Origin: Chloroflexota bacterium
GTDB lineage: Bacteria > Chloroflexota > Anaerolineae > Aggregatilineales > UBA2796
Assembly: GCA_017743585.1 (NCBI GenBank)
Contig: JAGHYP010000033.1
Location: 1-15,308, forward strand
DNA length: 15,308 nt
Direction: 5' to 3'
A program made the translations under genes and the position numbers. Positions within the stretch are counted from its first letter, which is position 1, and each line of letters opens with the position of its first letter. Below the pieces are notes generated by a model that was given only the letters and a program-made list of their open reading frames with translations, ran no database searches and had not been told where the DNA came from. Positions 7,094 to 13,761 of this stretch are shown here, piece after piece.

Positions 7094-8548
7094 ATGCAAG
7101 ACCTGTATGCTGTGCTAGGTGTGCCGCCTGAAGCGCCTGAGGAAGAGATCCGCCAAGCTTATCGCGCTGCCGCCCGTCGCCTGCATCCTGATGTCAACGC
7201 GCACCCCGGCGCCGCCAGCCAGTTCCGAGAGATCGCGGCCGCCTATAACGTGCTGAGCGATCCAAAGGAGCGCGCTAGGTACGATGCCAAGCGTGCTGAG
7301 TTATTGCCTCAGAGGCCTTATTTCACCATCAAGGTGATGCCCAGCTCGCGCATCATCCCTGTCTTGGACGAAAACCAAGTCCTCTACCTGCTCGTTGAGC
7401 TGGTACCTGACCCGACGATCACGGCCACGCACACGCCCCTGAACTTGACGCTGGTGATCGACCGCAGCACTTCGATGAACGGCGTGCGCCTTGAGCGCAC
7501 CAAAATGGCTGCCCATCGCCTGATTGACCAGCTCTCCGCCAAAGATGTTTTATCCGTGATCGCTTTCAGCGACCGCGCCGAGGTGTTGGTGAGCGCGGCG
7601 CCGCTGACCGATAAAAATGCCGCCAAGGTGCTCGTCACCACTGTGCAGGCAGGCGGCGGCACAGAGATTTATCAGGGGTTGCAAGCAGCCTACGAGCAGA
7701 ACTGCCGCTACGCGGGCAAAAACTTCGCCAATCACATCATCTTGATCACAGACGGGCGCACTTATGGCGATGAGCAGGATAGCATTGCGCTCGCTGAGCG
7801 TTGCGCTGCTGAAGGCATCGGCATCAGCGCTATGGGCATCGGCGAGGAATGGAATGATGTCTTTTTAGACCGCTTGGCAAGCACCACTGGCGGCAGTTCG
7901 TATTACATCAACTCGCCGAGCGTAGTGCAGCGCTTTTTGGAGGAGCGCCTGCGCTCACTTGGGCAGGCCGTCGCCGAGCGCGTCACGCTCTCGCTCGCGC
8001 CTGATCCTGATATCATCGTGGAAAATGCCTTTCGCCTTGCACCAAGCGCGCAGCCGCTCTCTTGCGAGACCGATCCGATCTTGATCGGGCAGGTGCTGAT
8101 GCGGCTGAACACGGCGGTCATCCTCACTTTGCAGCTGCCGCCCATCGCTGAAGAAGGCCGCCGCAGCCTACTGCGCATTGTGGCGAGCGGCGATATTGTG
8201 TGGAACAATCACACTAGCTATCAGGTGGTGGCAGATGTCTCAACCGAGGTGATGAAACATCCACCTGCCGAAGAGAAGCCGCGCGCGATTTTGGATGCGC
8301 TCAGCAAGTTGACGCTCCACCGCATCCAGCAAAAAGCAACTGAAGCGGCAGCGCAAGGCGATATCCGCAAAGCGACGCGCTTGCTGGAGACTGTGGCGAC
8401 GCGCTTGCTGGAGAGCGGCCAAACTGAGCTGGCGAGCATCGCAATGGCAGAGGCACGCCGTATCGCCAGCACACGCGCGATCTCAGACGAAGGGCATAAG
8501 GCGCTGAAATATGGCACGCGGCGTCTCTTGCTGCCTTCGGGCGAGTAA
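7094..8548 (+). CDS. J-domain / von Willebrand factor A fusion protein
   Basis: 484 residues. An N-terminal J domain (about 1-68) carries intact HPD (31-33), needed to stimulate Hsp70 ATPase. It has the YNVLSDPKERARYD helix end but no Gly/Phe or zinc region as in DnaJ itself. A VWA domain (about 116-285) has a complete MIDAS: D123-x-S125-x-S127, T190 in GGGTEI and D220 in ITDGR. After it comes a beta-rich region (about 294-380) like the segment following VWA in related bacterial proteins, then a helical C-terminus (about 395-480) containing a duplicated ATRLLE. No signal peptide or membrane segment. Its place between the phosphatase and FHA genes suggests a metal-dependent scaffold that recruits Hsp70 or clients to the kinase/phosphatase pair; this is inference. 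ATG 7094 follows GGATAGGGATG. The fusion is uncommon compared with lone VWA proteins at such loci. Confidence 0.88.
   Translation: MQDLYAVLGVPPEAPEEEIRQAYRAAARRLHPDVNAHPGAASQFREIAAAYNVLSDPKERARYDAKRAELLPQRPYFTIKVMPSSRIIPVLDENQVLYLLVELVPDPTITATHTPLNLTLVIDRSTSMNGVRLERTKMAAHRLIDQLSAKDVLSVIAFSDRAEVLVSAAPLTDKNAAKVLVTTVQAGGGTEIYQGLQAAYEQNCRYAGKNFANHIILITDGRTYGDEQDSIALAERCAAEGIGISAMGIGEEWNDVFLDRLASTTGGSSYYINSPSVVQRFLEERLRSLGQAVAERVTLSLAPDPDIIVENAFRLAPSAQPLSCETDPILIGQVLMRLNTAVILTLQLPPIAEEGRRSLLRIVASGDIVWNNHTSYQVVADVSTEVMKHPPAEEKPRAILDALSKLTLHRIQQKATEAAAQGDIRKATRLLETVATRLLESGQTELASIAMAEARRIASTRAISDEGHKALKYGTRRLLLPSGE
8372..8414 (+). repeat. In-frame 24-nt tandem duplication inside the J-VWA gene
   Basis: A 19-nt identical unit beginning GCGACGCGC occurs at 8372-8390 and 8396-8414, with a 24-nt period. 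It encodes ATRLLE twice (residues 427-432 and 435-440), spaced by eight residues in the predicted C-terminal helices. The identical DNA suggests a recent slippage event rather than protein-level convergence. Confidence 0.7.
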
Positions 8549-8565
8549 CTCCGAGAGGAGCGCTC

Positions 8566-9084
8566 ATGAAAATTTGCCCGTATTGCATGCATAGCAACCG
8601 CGAAGGCGTCCTTTTTTGCGAAGAGTGTGGGCAGATGCTTTATACTGAGCATACTGAGCAACGCGCTGCCTCTTTGACCAAGGAGTTGCCCGCTGGGATG
8701 GGCGACCTGAGCGCCAAGGGCGGCTGGGGAACAGCGCGCTTCAACCGATCAGCGAGCATTGTGCTGCAAATTCGCGACCATCCTTCGCTTATTGAGATCG
8801 TGCCGCAACAAGAGACCATCATCGGGCGCTATGACGGCAGCAATTCTTCCGTGCCGACTGTAGACTTGGCGCCTTATGGCGCTTACGAGAACGGCGTCTC
8901 GCGCATTCACGCCGCCATCAGGCGCGGCGAGGATACGCTCATGTTGGTTGATCTGGGCAGTACGAACGGCACGTACCTCAACGGACAGCGCCTGATCCCG
9001 AATCAGCCGCGCGTGCTGCGCGACGGCGATGAAGTTCGGTTCGGCAAGCTGGTCTGCTACATTCACTTCAAGATCAACAGCTGA
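8566..9084 (+). CDS. Zinc-ribbon and FHA domain protein (phosphothreonine reader)
   Basis: 172 residues. The N-terminus holds a short zinc ribbon, C4-x2-C7 and C18-x2-C21 (ICPYC and CEECG). A low-complexity linker follows (about 28-62), then a C-terminal FHA domain (about 64-171). The FHA phosphopeptide-binding marks are present: IIGR (85-88), SRIHA (112-116), LGSTNGTYLNG (130-140) and LRDGDEVRFG (151-160). Between IIGR and SRIHA lies a longer loop than in minimal FHA domains. FHA domains bind phosphothreonine, so this is the expected reader of the operon's kinase, possibly bringing partners to phosphorylated T193/T197 of the kinase or to other substrates. GAGAGGAG precedes ATG 8566 at a good distance, 17 nt after the J-VWA stop. 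Soluble, with no membrane segment. Confidence 0.92.
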   Translation: MKICPYCMHSNREGVLFCEECGQMLYTEHTEQRAASLTKELPAGMGDLSAKGGWGTARFNRSASIVLQIRDHPSLIEIVPQQETIIGRYDGSNSSVPTVDLAPYGAYENGVSRIHAAIRRGEDTLMLVDLGSTNGTYLNGQRLIPNQPRVLRDGDEVRFGKLVCYIHFKINS

Positions 9085-9097
9085 GGAAGGCTTACGC

Positions 9098-9337
9098 ATG
9101 GCTTACACGCTCTACATACACTTTGTTAGCGATCCGCCACTCTTGCTCGATGTGGATGAGCTGCCATCGCCGACTGACACGCTCATCATCGGGCGCAATC
9201 CGCGCACGCGCGATGGCAAGGATTATCAAAATATCCTGCCCGAAGTCACCACGGTCATCTTTCCGATGACGCGCATCAGCTTCATCGAATTGATGCCCAG
9301 TGACGAAGGTCCGTCGCTGCTGCCCTTCCGCGACTGA
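9098..9337 (+). CDS. Small conserved-looking protein of unknown function in the signalling operon
   Basis: 79 residues that I do not recognise. The start at ATG 9098 follows GAGGAAGG at ideal spacing, 13 nt after the FHA gene; starts further upstream in the frame would overlap that gene. The sequence is soluble and acidic. It alternates likely beta strands (YTLYIHFV, LLLDVDEL, DTLIIGRNP, TTVIFPMTRISFIELMP) with one charged, Asp/Lys-rich loop (RDGKDYQ), suggesting a small beta barrel or sandwich. IIGRNP looks like the start of an FHA domain, but the remaining FHA motifs are missing. Tight spacing on both sides and good ribosome-binding sites argue that it is a real gene working with its neighbours. 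No function is proposed. Confidence 0.75.
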   Translation: MAYTLYIHFVSDPPLLLDVDELPSPTDTLIIGRNPRTRDGKDYQNILPEVTTVIFPMTRISFIELMPSDEGPSLLPFRD

Positions 9338-9358
9338 GCCTGAGCAAAGGTGTGAGTC

Positions 9359-10126
9359 ATGGCAGGTAAGCTCCCTTCGAGCGGTAAGACGCCCTCAGCG
9401 CCGCGCGAGCGCTTGCGCGTGCTGGTGGTGGACGACGAGCCGCGCATGATCGGCTTCATCCGCATGAACCTTGAGCTAGAAGGCTTCCAAGTCATCGAGG
9501 CGACCGACGGCATCCGCGCGCTCGAAGCGATCCGCACCCAGCTGCCTGATATCGTGCTGCTGGATGTGATGATGCCAAACTTAGATGGCTTTGAGACGCT
9601 GCGGATGCTGCGCGAGTTCTCCAACTTGCCCGTCATCATGCTCACTGCTAAAGGCGAGGAAGATGACAAGGTCAAAGGCTTGGAGCTGGGCGCTGACGAT
9701 TACATCACCAAGCCGTTCAGCCCGCGCGAGCTTTCCAGCCGCATTCGCGCTGTGCTGCGCCGCGCCGAGAGCGCTGCCGCCACACCTGAGCGCGCCATTC
9801 TAAAGATAGACGATCGGCTCAGCGTGGATTTCAACCGCCGCGCCGTGATCGTCAACGGCGAGCTGATCAAGCTGCGCCCGACAGAATTTCGCCTGCTCTA
9901 TCACTTGATCGAAAACGCCGGCTGGACAGTCACGCACGAGCAAATCCTCGCCAAGGTCTGGGGCTACGAATATCGCGATGAGACGCACTACGTCAGGCTG
10001 TACGTCAACTACCTGCGCGAGAAGATCGAGGAAGACCCTGCACATCCGAAGTACATTCTGACCGAGCGCGGCGTCGGCTACCGCTTTGTGGACTTCAGGC
10101 GCGAGCTGCAGGGCGAAGACGCTTAG
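9359..10126 (+). CDS. OmpR/PhoB-family response regulator
   Basis: 255 residues. The receiver domain (about 19-134) has the acidic pair D25/D26, phospho-acceptor D69 in LLDVMMP, T96 in MLTA and K118 in TKPF, all expected for an active receiver. The C-terminal winged helix (about 146-245) includes LRPTEFRLL, a recognition helix region HYVRLYVNYLREKI and the RGVGYRF wing, as in PhoB/KdpE. An N-terminal tail of 18 residues is rich in Ser, Lys and Pro. ATG 9359 follows AAAGGTG and lies 21 nt after the small gene. No histidine kinase lies in the window, so it is an orphan here. As the last gene of a Ser/Thr-kinase operon it may be the transcriptional output, with possible Ser/Thr phosphorylation of the tail or receiver; that link is inference. 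Its TAG overlaps the rdgB stop. Confidence 0.93.
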   Translation: MAGKLPSSGKTPSAPRERLRVLVVDDEPRMIGFIRMNLELEGFQVIEATDGIRALEAIRTQLPDIVLLDVMMPNLDGFETLRMLREFSNLPVIMLTAKGEEDDKVKGLELGADDYITKPFSPRELSSRIRAVLRRAESAAATPERAILKIDDRLSVDFNRRAVIVNGELIKLRPTEFRLLYHLIENAGWTVTHEQILAKVWGYEYRDETHYVRLYVNYLREKIEEDPAHPKYILTERGVGYRFVDFRRELQGEDA

Positions 10127-10734
10127 TCGCCTTGCCAAGCCGTGCGCAGCATGGTCAACAGAATCGGCTTCAGTCTGGCGATCGCCTTGCCGCGATGGCT
10201 GATCGCGTCCTTCTCAGCGGGCGTGAGCTCCGCCACGGTGCGCCCGTCAGGCAAGAGAAAAATCGGATCGTAGCCAAAGCCGTTGGTGCCGCGCGGCTCG
10301 AATGCAATGCGACCTTCTAGCCGACCTTCCGCTGCAGCTGTCAGCGCGCCATCTGGGTATGGCACGACGACCGCCGCCACGCAGATGAAGCGCGCCGTGC
10401 GCCGCTCGAGAGGCACATCCTTCAGCGCAGCCAATAATTTCGCATTGCGCGCCTCAGCCGTTGGCGCATAGCGCGCTGAACGCACACCCGGCGCGCCGTC
10501 CAGTGCGTCCACCACTAGGCCTGAGTCGTCCGCCAGTACAGCTTGACCAAGCTGTGCGCTATAGGCGCGCGCTTTGAGCAGTGCATTCTCCTCAAAAGTC
10601 GTTCCTGTCTCGTCTACCTCAAGCAGGCCTTGCGGCAAATCTGCCAGTGAGCGCAGCGTCACAGGCAAATCTGCCAACAGGCGTTGGTACTCGTGCAACT
10701 TGCCCGTGTTGGTGGTCGCTATGAACAACTGCAT
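10123..10734 (-). CDS. rdgB: RdgB/HAM1 family XTP/dITP diphosphatase
   Basis: 203 residues, the usual length. This house-cleaning enzyme hydrolyses non-canonical purine nucleotides (XTP, dITP, ITP) to monophosphate and pyrophosphate, keeping them out of DNA and RNA. Visible motifs are TTNTGK (7-12, nucleotide and phosphate binding), TTFEENALLKA (45-55), ADDSGL (68-73, metal and catalytic acid region), PGVRSARYA (82-90), GFGYDPIF (152-159) and SHRGKA (179-184). All are intact, so the enzyme should be active. The start at 10734 fits the motif spacing exactly, although the ribosome-binding site (GTAGGCG) is poor and lies at the end of the preceding small ORF, 3 nt away. That may mean translational coupling. 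The stop (TAA) overlaps the response-regulator stop on the opposite strand. Confidence 0.95.
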   Translation of the reverse strand: MQLFIATTNTGKLHEYQRLLADLPVTLRSLADLPQGLLEVDETGTTFEENALLKARAYSAQLGQAVLADDSGLVVDALDGAPGVRSARYAPTAEARNAKLLAALKDVPLERRTARFICVAAVVVPYPDGALTAAAEGRLEGRIAFEPRGTNGFGYDPIFLLPDGRTVAELTPAEKDAISHRGKAIARLKPILLTMLRTAWQGD

Positions 10735-10737
10735 CGC

Positions 10738-10968
10738 CTACAGACGCGGATTGGTCACAAAGTTGAAGCCGCAGCAGCCTGAGCCGCGCGCTCGCACCAA
10801 GATTGAGAATGAGTCACCACGCAACGGCACGCCGCTGATCGTCGCGGGGATGGTGAAGCTAGCAGTGAGCATGCCATCGGCGTTCACAGTGGCGACGCCA
10901 GAGGCGACGTCTTCAAGGCACAGCGCAATAGGACGCGGCGCAAGCGCACAGCGCTGCCGTTCCAACAC
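10738..10968 (-). pseudogene. Short ORF, possible remnant or tail of an extracellular beta-sandwich protein
   Basis: A 76-residue frame from a GTG at 10968; it can be extended in frame to a TAG at 11025-11023 (94 codons in all), but that part has no better start. The middle, with VATVNADGMLTASFTIPA and RGDSFSILVRARG, looks like the last strands of a bacterial Ig-like domain from a secreted or surface protein. There is no signal peptide, no ATG at the front and only a weak GAGAG before the GTG. It lies between the glycosyltransferase stop and rdgB, ending 3 nt before rdgB. Either a decayed gene, a very short gene with an unusual start, or a chance frame. Function unknown. Confidence 0.35.
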
Positions 10969-11043
10969 ACTCTCAGGTGTTATGTCAGCCCCGCCGAACG
11001 CACCAGTCAGCTCCGAGCATTTCTAACCGATTCCACACGCTGC

Positions 11044-11062
11044 AAGCCTTTCATTCAGGCTT
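11044..11062 (-). terminator. Hairpin directly after the glycosyltransferase stop
   Basis: AAGCCT (11044-11049) and AGGCTT (11057-11062) form a 6-bp stem with a 7-nt loop, starting at the base next to the TGA stop on the minus strand. The sequence after the stem (GCAGCG) has no U-run, so intrinsic termination would be inefficient. It may only mark the mRNA end or allow partial read-through towards rdgB. Confidence 0.35.
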
Positions 11063-13621
11063 TCACTCAAGGCCATCTGCGCAATAGTTGCCGATGCGCC
11101 CAAGACTCTTCTGCATCCAAGCGCAGCCCAACGGCGGCACAACGTATAGATTGAAGTCGCGCTCGCGCTTGTACGCTGCAACCCTGATCACCACGCCGTT
11201 CGGGAAAACAGGCGAGAGCTCTTCCACCAACTTCTCGTCTTGCGGATTGAAGAAGAAGAGCATCTGCCGATCAGGACGCATTTCAAAAGGCGTGCCGATG
11301 TTGCTGCGCAAAGCGTTGAGAATTCGCTCAACCACATCCTCGCGCAGCACGCCGTTATTCCACTTCGGCACACCCGCCTCAATCGCCAGCGCGCGATGAT
11401 CCCACCAATACGGGAAGGCGACCATGAAAACATTGCCGTAAGCGCCCGTGCTCTCGGCAAAGCCGCGCATGATCGCCCCTGCTTGCCGATACGGAAAGGT
11501 GGAGTTGCGATAATCGCGCATAGCGTCCACAAAGTAGCGCTCATAGTTGATCGCTGCGCTGATCAGCACGACCAAAGCTGCAATCGCATAAACAGCGCGC
11601 CGCAGCCACAAACGCGGCATCCCCTGCGCTACCCCGATCACAGTCGCCGCCATGCCGAAGGCGGCGATCAGGTAGACCACAGCTAAGGCGCCGCTGGCGC
11701 GCGTGGCGCTCGGCACTTCGATGATGAAGGCAATCGCGAGCGCCGAGGGCAGGATCAGGATCAAGATGCCGAACGGCAGCAGCCATTCGGCAGGATCGCG
11801 CCGCTGTAGCATCCGCCCGAAGATCATGCCGAGCCCTAGCACGAAGAACGCGCCCGTGTACGGATCGAGCTGCGGCGAGCCATCAGGATCGCCCGTGATC
11901 CAAGCCGTATCGCCGCGATGGTTGAACATCAGCAGCGAGCGGCGCAGCGTCTCGCCCAGCACGGTCAAGTTCCGTTGAAGAGCGGCGATCCGATCCTCGA
12001 CCAGCGCGGCGCGCTTGCCGATCACCTCGCCTTTGCTGTTGCGAATCTCGATGATATCCTCGCCAAAAATCCGCCCTGTTGTGCGCTCTAGGAAAAACTC
12101 AGGATAGTCGTAGAGGTAGCGCGCCAGCGGCACGAAAACGGCAAAAGCGACCACGACGAGCGCCGTGAAGTTGAGGACGTAGGCGCGCAGCGCGCGTCCG
12201 TTGCGCGCGCGCAATGCGATAGCCAGCAAGAACGCGAAGATCACCAAAAGCGGCACAATGCGCACTGCTTGATAGAAGTACAAGCCCGCGCCGAGCAGCA
12301 CGCCGCTGAGGATCCAATCGCCGCGCCGATTGTGGCGCACGGCGCGCGCTAAAAAGATCAGCAGCAGCATCACCAGCAACGGCGTCAGCACGACGCGCAG
12401 CCCAAGCCGCGAGAGCATGATGTGCCAATAGCTGACCGCCACAAACGCCGCCATCAGCAAGCCGACCAAATTGCCGAGCTGCCGGCTTTCATCGCCGTAC
12501 ATGGCGCGTCCAAGCCAATAGGCGATCAGGATCGTCAATAGACCTTCCAGCCCGCTCGCCAGCTTGATCAGCTCGAAGCTGATCGGGATGCCTGTCACCT
12601 GATGCAGCAAGGCGATGAAGTACATCTGGAAGGCTTCGCGTCCGCCATTGTTCGGGAAGAAGATAGAGCGATCCCCGTCTAGCACCTTTTGCGCGTCGAG
12701 CGCTTTTTCTACGTGATCACTCGTCATATCGGGCAGATAAAGGCTCAGGTCGCTCAGGCGCAGCCAAGCGCCCAAGAGCAAGATCGCCGCTAACAGCGCA
12801 AAAGTCCACGACCAACGCAGGCGAAACGCACTGCTCAAGCCTGCGCGCCATGCTTGGATGCGCTCTATCCAGCGCTCGTTTTGTGTTCTCGGCAGGAAGA
12901 CGCCGATCCACGCCGCGATGCTGAGCAGCCAGGCCGCCGCGCCAAGCGCTGTGAACCGGTTGTTGGCGTTGAAAAACCACGCGCCAAGACTGCCCAAAAT
13001 GCCGATGAAAGCTAGGACGAGCCGCAAGCCGTGCGCTGCTAGGAAGCGATCCATCGGCGTCTGGTAAGCGACGGCAGGAGACGGCGTCGCAGGCAGCTGC
13101 AATGGCGCAAGGCGCTGCAGAGGCAAGCCGAGGTTGTTCACAGCGGCGAGCACAGCCGCCATAACCATCACGATCAGCAATAGCGCGCCGCCGAAAGGCA
13201 AGTCAAGGCTGCGCCGCGCCTCGACCGATTGCAAATCCGCCGAGCCAATGAAGGCAAGCACGGTCAGGAGCGCCAAGCCGCCTGCCAAGAACGCTTGCGC
13301 GCGCGTGATAGGCAAGGTTGGCGTGAAGAGCGCCTCGAAGCACGAGCTGCGCACTGCGTTATCTTCAGGCCTCTCGGCTGAAATAGCTGCGCTGTGCGCG
13401 CGGTCAACAGAGGCGAGGCGATCTTCGGGCAGCTCGTAGAGGACGGCGCGTACGCGCTCAAGCGTGCGGCGCGGCGCGCGCAACAAGTGCCCTAGAAGCT
13501 CTGCCAAACTCGGATCGTAAAGCTCAGGCGGCGCGCTGGACGGGCGCTCAGGCTGAGCGAGCGGCGCTGCTTCGGCGTCATGCTCAGGGGGCGGAGCAGT
13601 CTGCTCAGGCTGGTCGGTCAT
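11063..13621 (-). CDS. Large membrane glycosyltransferase, GT-C fold (PMT_2/ArnT-like)
   Basis: 852 residues. The cytoplasmic N-terminus (1-100) is rich in Pro, Glu and Ala. Four membrane helices follow (about 108-126, 144-163, 199-217, 225-243), and then the GT-C core starts near 270. After the first core helix (about 272-288) come D298 and D302 in LPDMTSDHVEKA, placed like the acidic catalytic pair in the first extracytoplasmic loop of GT-C enzymes. Many further helices are visible to about 700 (for example around 360-372, 385-400, 409-426, 436-449, 455-470, 485-502), with a soluble C-terminal part beyond. Such enzymes take sugars from polyprenyl-phosphate donors and transfer them outside the membrane to lipid or protein; donor and acceptor cannot be read here. 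AGGA precedes ATG 13621 by about 10 nt. The four-helix N-terminal extension is the unusual part. Confidence 0.82.
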   Translation of the reverse strand: MTDQPEQTAPPPEHDAEAAPLAQPERPSSAPPELYDPSLAELLGHLLRAPRRTLERVRAVLYELPEDRLASVDRAHSAAISAERPEDNAVRSSCFEALFTPTLPITRAQAFLAGGLALLTVLAFIGSADLQSVEARRSLDLPFGGALLLIVMVMAAVLAAVNNLGLPLQRLAPLQLPATPSPAVAYQTPMDRFLAAHGLRLVLAFIGILGSLGAWFFNANNRFTALGAAAWLLSIAAWIGVFLPRTQNERWIERIQAWRAGLSSAFRLRWSWTFALLAAILLLGAWLRLSDLSLYLPDMTSDHVEKALDAQKVLDGDRSIFFPNNGGREAFQMYFIALLHQVTGIPISFELIKLASGLEGLLTILIAYWLGRAMYGDESRQLGNLVGLLMAAFVAVSYWHIMLSRLGLRVVLTPLLVMLLLIFLARAVRHNRRGDWILSGVLLGAGLYFYQAVRIVPLLVIFAFLLAIALRARNGRALRAYVLNFTALVVVAFAVFVPLARYLYDYPEFFLERTTGRIFGEDIIEIRNSKGEVIGKRAALVEDRIAALQRNLTVLGETLRRSLLMFNHRGDTAWITGDPDGSPQLDPYTGAFFVLGLGMIFGRMLQRRDPAEWLLPFGILILILPSALAIAFIIEVPSATRASGALAVVYLIAAFGMAATVIGVAQGMPRLWLRRAVYAIAALVVLISAAINYERYFVDAMRDYRNSTFPYRQAGAIMRGFAESTGAYGNVFMVAFPYWWDHRALAIEAGVPKWNNGVLREDVVERILNALRSNIGTPFEMRPDRQMLFFFNPQDEKLVEELSPVFPNGVVIRVAAYKRERDFNLYVVPPLGCAWMQKSLGRIGNYCADGLE

Positions 13622-13659
13622 AGGCGTGCGTCCTGATTTCGAGCGACGTGAACGGCATA

Positions 13660-13688
13660 AGCCTAGCGCTCAGCGAGCGAATTGACAA
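13660..13688 (-). promoter_or_regulatory. Candidate promoter for the glycosyltransferase gene
   Basis: On the minus strand TTGTCA (13688-13683, five of six matches), a 17-nt spacer and TAGGCT (13665-13660, three of six) give a start near 13653 and a leader of about 32 nt to ATG 13621. The -10 is weak. Confidence 0.4.
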
Positions 13689-13709
13689 GCGAGGATGGCG
13701 AAAAAGCGT

Positions 13710-13715
13710 TATACT
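13710..13715 (+). promoter_or_regulatory. Candidate -10 element for the SCP2 gene
   Basis: TATACT (13710-13715) matches TATAAT at five of six positions. Its start point near 13722 would leave a leader of about 40 nt with AAGGGG before ATG 13762. The nearest TTGACA (13682-13687) is 22 nt upstream, too far for normal spacing, and no other good -35 is seen, so an activator may be needed. Confidence 0.4.
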
Positions 13716-13761
13716 CTCTCTGAGTTGGCTACCCGACGACAGCGAAGGGGATGGAAAAGCA

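Noticed and set aside
10574..11026. Plus-strand frame of about 150 residues across the rdgB start
   Set aside because: It is antisense to the conserved rdgB N-terminus. Its Ser/Arg-rich composition is typical of a shadow frame.
13682..13715. TTGACA ... TATACT as a complete promoter for SCP2
   Set aside because: The spacer is 22 nt, outside the normal 16-19 range. Only the -10 is kept as a feature.
13648..13761. Upstream in-frame ATG adding 38 residues to the SCP2 protein
   Set aside because: It lies before the likely -10 element at 13710-13715 and lacks a ribosome-binding site, whereas ATG 13762 has AAGGGG and the domain starts immediately.
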